A stretch of DNA of 64,000 bases, from the NCBI GenBank assembly GCA_044361595.1, contig JBIKIN010000007.1, forward strand, positions 1 through 64,000, in the 5' to 3' direction. Under the pieces are notes generated by a model. The model made no database searches and was not told where the DNA came from. It saw nothing but the letters and a program-made list of their open reading frames with translations. This DNA comes from Pseudopedobacter sp044361595 (GTDB lineage Bacteria > Bacteroidota > Bacteroidia > Sphingobacteriales > Sphingobacteriaceae). The translations under genes were made by a program, and so were the position numbers. Positions 61,287 to 64,000 of this stretch are shown piece after piece. Position 1 is the stretch's first letter. Every line of letters begins with the position of its first letter.

Positions 61287-62768
61287 ATGGCAAATAATAA
61301 CGAAGAAATTTTCAAAAATGTAATATCGCATGCTAAAGAATATGGTTTCATATTTCAAAGCAGCGAAATATATGATGGCTTAAGCGCAGTTTATGATTAT
61401 GGACAACTAGGCGCCGAGCTTAAAAATAATATTAAAACGTATTGGTGGAAGGCCATGGTGCAAATGCATGAAAACATTGTAGGGATTGATTCTGCAATTT
61501 TTATGCACCCTAAAGTTTGGAAAGCGAGTGGACACGTTGATGGTTTTAACGACCCAATGATTGACAATAAAGATTCAAAAAAGCGTTACCGAGCTGATCA
61601 ATTGCTAGAAGATAAAATAACTGCTTATGAAACTGAGGGAGAGACGCAAAAAGCAGAAAGCTTACAAATCGAAATGGATAATGCCTTAAAAGCTGAAGAC
61701 TTACCGCGTTTAAAAGCCTTAATTGAAGAGCATAAAATACAATGCCCAATATCAAAAACCGCAAATTGGACAGATGTTCGTCAGTTTAACTTGATGTTTA
61801 GCACTCAATTTGGCGCAATGGCCGAAGGTTCAGAAGAAGTTTATCTTCGCCCAGAAACAGCTCAAGGTATTTTTGTGAATTTCTTAAATGTACAAAAATC
61901 TGGCAGGATGAAAATTCCGTTTGGGATAGCCCAAATTGGAAAAGCATTTAGGAACGAAGTGATTGCTCGTCAGTTTATTATGCGTATGCGAGAGTTTGAA
62001 CAAATGGAAATGCAGTTTTTTGTTCGCCCTGGCACAGAAATGGAATGGTACAACAAATGGAAAGAAACTCGTTTAAAATGGCATTTAGCGTTAGGTACAA
62101 GCCCTGCAAAATATAAATATCATGATCATGCTAAATTAGCCCATTACGCCAATGCAGCAGTTGATATAGAATACGAATTTCCATTTGGATTTAAAGAGGT
62201 TGAAGGAATTCACTCTAGAACTGATTTTGATTTAAAACAACATCAAGAATTTTCTAATAAGAAAATGCAATATTTTGATGCCGAGGCAGATCCAGTAACT
62301 GGTAAACCTTATGGTAATTATATCCCTTACGTGATAGAAACTTCTATTGGATTAGATCGTTTTTTCTTAGTGACGCTAATTAATTCTTTTGAAGAACAGG
62401 ATTTAAGTACAGAAGATAAGCAAGATTCTCGCTCGGTTTTAAAGTTGCACCCTGCCCTTGCTCCTTATAAAGCCGCTATTTTACCGTTAACTAAAAAGGA
62501 TGGACTACCCGAAAAAGCTAGGGAAATAATGGATTTATTAAAATTTGATTTTAACATGGCTTACGATGAAAAGGATTCTATTGGGAAGCGTTACCGTCGT
62601 CAGGATGCGATTGGAACTCCATTTTGTATTACTATAGATTATGATTCTTTAACAGATAATACAGTTACCATACGTCATAGAGATAGCATGGAGCAAGAAA
62701 AAGTAGCTATAAATGATTTGCCAAAAATTATTGGTGACTTAGTAAGTTGGAAAAACCTATTGAAGTAA
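61287..62768 (+). CDS. glyS: Glycine--tRNA ligase (alpha2 type)
   Basis: 493 residues of the single-chain class II type. Motifs include LRPETAQGIFVNFLNV, the motif 2 stretch FGIAQIGKAFRNEV, MREFEQMEMQFFV, the glycine-specific YEFPFGFKEVEGIHSRTDFDL and motif 3 YVIETSIGLDRFFL, with a C-terminal anticodon-binding domain (KLHPALAPYKAAILPLTKKDGLPEKAREIM). It charges tRNA-Gly; a tRNA-Gly(TCC) is in the same window. Confidence 0.97.
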   Translation: MANNNEEIFKNVISHAKEYGFIFQSSEIYDGLSAVYDYGQLGAELKNNIKTYWWKAMVQMHENIVGIDSAIFMHPKVWKASGHVDGFNDPMIDNKDSKKRYRADQLLEDKITAYETEGETQKAESLQIEMDNALKAEDLPRLKALIEEHKIQCPISKTANWTDVRQFNLMFSTQFGAMAEGSEEVYLRPETAQGIFVNFLNVQKSGRMKIPFGIAQIGKAFRNEVIARQFIMRMREFEQMEMQFFVRPGTEMEWYNKWKETRLKWHLALGTSPAKYKYHDHAKLAHYANAAVDIEYEFPFGFKEVEGIHSRTDFDLKQHQEFSNKKMQYFDAEADPVTGKPYGNYIPYVIETSIGLDRFFLVTLINSFEEQDLSTEDKQDSRSVLKLHPALAPYKAAILPLTKKDGLPEKAREIMDLLKFDFNMAYDEKDSIGKRYRRQDAIGTPFCITIDYDSLTDNTVTIRHRDSMEQEKVAINDLPKIIGDLVSWKNLLK

Positions 62769-62796
62769 AGTATGCAGGTATAATTTTTAAAATTTT

Positions 62797-62830
62797 AAAA
62801 TGCCTCCTGTTAAATGAGGCATTTTTTTTT
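62797..62830 (+). terminator. Terminator of glyS
   Basis: A 10-bp stem (62797-62806 with 62816-62825) followed by nine T, 28 bp after the stop. Confidence 0.9.
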
Positions 62831-62872
62831 AATATTTCATTTGCTATCATTTAAAATTAACGATTAAAATTT

Positions 62873-63271
62873 ATGTCTAATGTAGATCATTACACGATCC
62901 CTTTAAAATATCGCAAAATGGAAAATCTCCACATTGTATTTTGGCTGTTAAAAGATATTAGTTGGTGTTTATTTTGGAAACCAATAGGCATTATCATGAT
63001 TATTCCAACATTATTAATAGCCAGTATAATTGCCTACAGAACACGTAAAATGGTATCTGAGTTATGTCACAACTTGGCTATAGCAGTTTGGATATTCGCT
63101 AATTCTTATTGGATGGTCACAGAGTTTATAGGAATAGACGAAGATTTAATTTTTGGCAATATTACCTTTAAACATTTAGCAATAGTTCCTTTTTTACTAG
63201 GAGTTTTATTTTTAGCTTACTATTATATTTACTGGAGAATAAAGAATCCGGCAGAGCCAAATACTTTTTAA
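62873..63271 (+). CDS. Small membrane protein of unknown function
   Basis: 132 residues with four hydrophobic segments (about 18-34, 37-52, 66-82, 100-122). A short N-terminal stretch (MSNVDHYTIPLKYRKMENLH) precedes the first. No family recognised. It has its own spacer after the glyS terminator. Confidence 0.65.
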   Translation: MSNVDHYTIPLKYRKMENLHIVFWLLKDISWCLFWKPIGIIMIIPTLLIASIIAYRTRKMVSELCHNLAIAVWIFANSYWMVTEFIGIDEDLIFGNITFKHLAIVPFLLGVLFLAYYYIYWRIKNPAEPNTF

Positions 63272-63443
63272 GCAATAATTTAAATAAAATAACGTAGTGT
63301 AGATTGATTTGTTAATATCACAACCTTTGATTAGTTGTTACGTATAACTAAAAGTAAAAAGTTTAAATTATTTTAAAATTATGTGTAATTTGAATTTTTA
63401 TAATCAAAAATTGTTCAATATTTAAATTTATAAGCAAGAGGTT

Positions 63444-64000
63444 ATGACATCTGAGAAAAAAAGTTTAAGAGTGTTTTATTATACTATTTTTTCATTTTCT
63501 GCTTTAGCATTAATGTTGTTAAACATCAGTTGGACAGCTAATAGTAATATAAAATCTAATTTTGAAAGTCTGAAAATTGTTTCTGATGATTCATCATCTT
63601 ATAAATTGTCAGAAAAAGATTTAGTTAATAATTACATACATCAAATCTATAGCCAAGCAGATTTATACAATGCAGGATTGTCTGAAGAGGTTTTTAAAAA
63701 GGCAATTATAGGATTTCATAATCTTAAAAATAACCTTAATAAAAACAAGCAAATTTTAACAGTTGTAGACTTTTCTAAAGAAAGCACATCTAAAAGAATG
63801 TGGATAATAGATATAGAAAATCAAAAATTACTATTAAACACATACGTAGCCCATGGCGAGGGTAGTGGTCTTAACAATGCAAGTAAATTTTCTAACGTTG
63901 AAGAATCGCATCAAAGTAGTTTGGGTTTTTACATTGCAAGCGAGACATATTTAGGTAAGCATGGTTTATCTCTTAAGCTAGACGGACAAGATTTAGGTGT
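63444..64000 (+). CDS. Murein L,D-transpeptidase-like exported protein (3' end outside window)
   Basis: The ATG at 63444 opens a frame to the window edge (185 codons seen). An N-terminal hydrophobic segment (about 12-30) is followed by a helical stretch (LSEKDLVNNYIHQIYSQADLYNAGLSEEVFKKAIIGFHNL). The beginning of an L,D-transpeptidase catalytic-domain family protein then appears (ILTVVDFSKESTSKRMWIIDIENQKLLLNTYVAHGEGSGLNNASKFSNVEESHQSSLGFYIASETYLGKHGLSLKLDG). The catalytic Cys motif would lie beyond the edge, so activity cannot be checked. Confidence 0.85.
   Translation, partial: MTSEKKSLRVFYYTIFSFSALALMLLNISWTANSNIKSNFESLKIVSDDSSSYKLSEKDLVNNYIHQIYSQADLYNAGLSEEVFKKAIIGFHNLKNNLNKNKQILTVVDFSKESTSKRMWIIDIENQKLLLNTYVAHGEGSGLNNASKFSNVEESHQSSLGFYIASETYLGKHGLSLKLDGQDLG

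Overview
The window (about 35% G+C by eye) comes from a Bacteroidota chromosome, most likely of the Sphingobacteriaceae/Pedobacter type. The signs are a type IX secretion sorting domain, two TonB-dependent receptors with carboxypeptidase-regulatory-like N-termini, a DUF3467 protein, promoter boxes of the TAnnTTTG type, and Shine-Dalgarno motifs missing from almost every gene. The genus is an inference from overall look; the phylum is well supported. No prophage, CRISPR array, integrase island or insertion sequence is visible. This is mostly core genome with a few accessory patches.

Layout. 1-4.3 kb: surface genes, namely the 3' part of a very long collagen-like Gly-X-Y protein, a PA14-like secreted protein and a T9SS cargo protein. 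4.4-6.2 kb: a small membrane protein and an ECF sigma factor translationally coupled to a membrane protein that is probably its anti-sigma factor. 6.4-12.6 kb: exported M20 amidohydrolase, DUF3467 protein, MOSC protein, lnt-rsmI, serS. 12.9-17.5 kb: an ABC permease fused to an M1 aminopeptidase, with its ATPase. 17.8-19.4 kb: a small accessory cassette of a Cys-containing secreted peptide, a carboxypeptidase-regulatory-like protein and a DUF1573 gene broken by an in-frame stop. 19.4-20.1 kb: a potassium channel.

20.2-35.2 kb is the gene-expression core, all on the minus strand. In transcription order it runs rpsU-xerC-hpf, a terminator, a promoter, tRNA-Thr(UGU)-Tyr-Gly-Thr(GGU)-tuf, tRNA-Trp-secE-nusG-rplK-rplA-rplJ-rplL-rpoB-rpoC. 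The tRNA-tuf order matches the thrU-tyrU-glyT-thrT-tufB order of enterobacteria. 35.4-40.0 kb: acyl-CoA dehydrogenase, apt with a helix-hairpin-helix protein, and a bifunctional OlsF-like aminolipid acyltransferase. 40.0-41.9 kb: the decayed N-terminus of a propeller-type sensor gene, then a second ECF sigma operon. 42.3-52.2 kb: two outer-membrane uptake loci, one receptor with an ectonucleotidase-like phosphodiesterase and one receptor with a beta-helix lipoprotein. 52.3-59.3 kb: an Mpo1-like protein, rny, a candidate 6S RNA, zapA, a coiled-coil gene, pheT, radC and rpsT. 59.4-64 kb: a phospholipase C/S1-P1-like secreted protein, an unknown secreted protein, glyS, a small membrane protein and the 5' part of an exported L,D-transpeptidase-like gene.

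The most interesting non-coding signals are: a family of seven REP-like imperfect palindromic elements, each in an intergenic spacer close to a gene 3' end; a candidate 6S RNA directly 3' of zapA; Shine-Dalgarno sequences kept on rpsU and hpf in a genome that otherwise lacks them; a terminator whose U-tract runs into the xerC start codon; a large hairpin between rplL and rpoB; and a low-complexity intergenic-type word repeat read in frame inside lnt. I did not find one clear, wholly new multigene system. The accessory cassette at 17.8-19.4 kb and the REP-like family are the nearest candidates.
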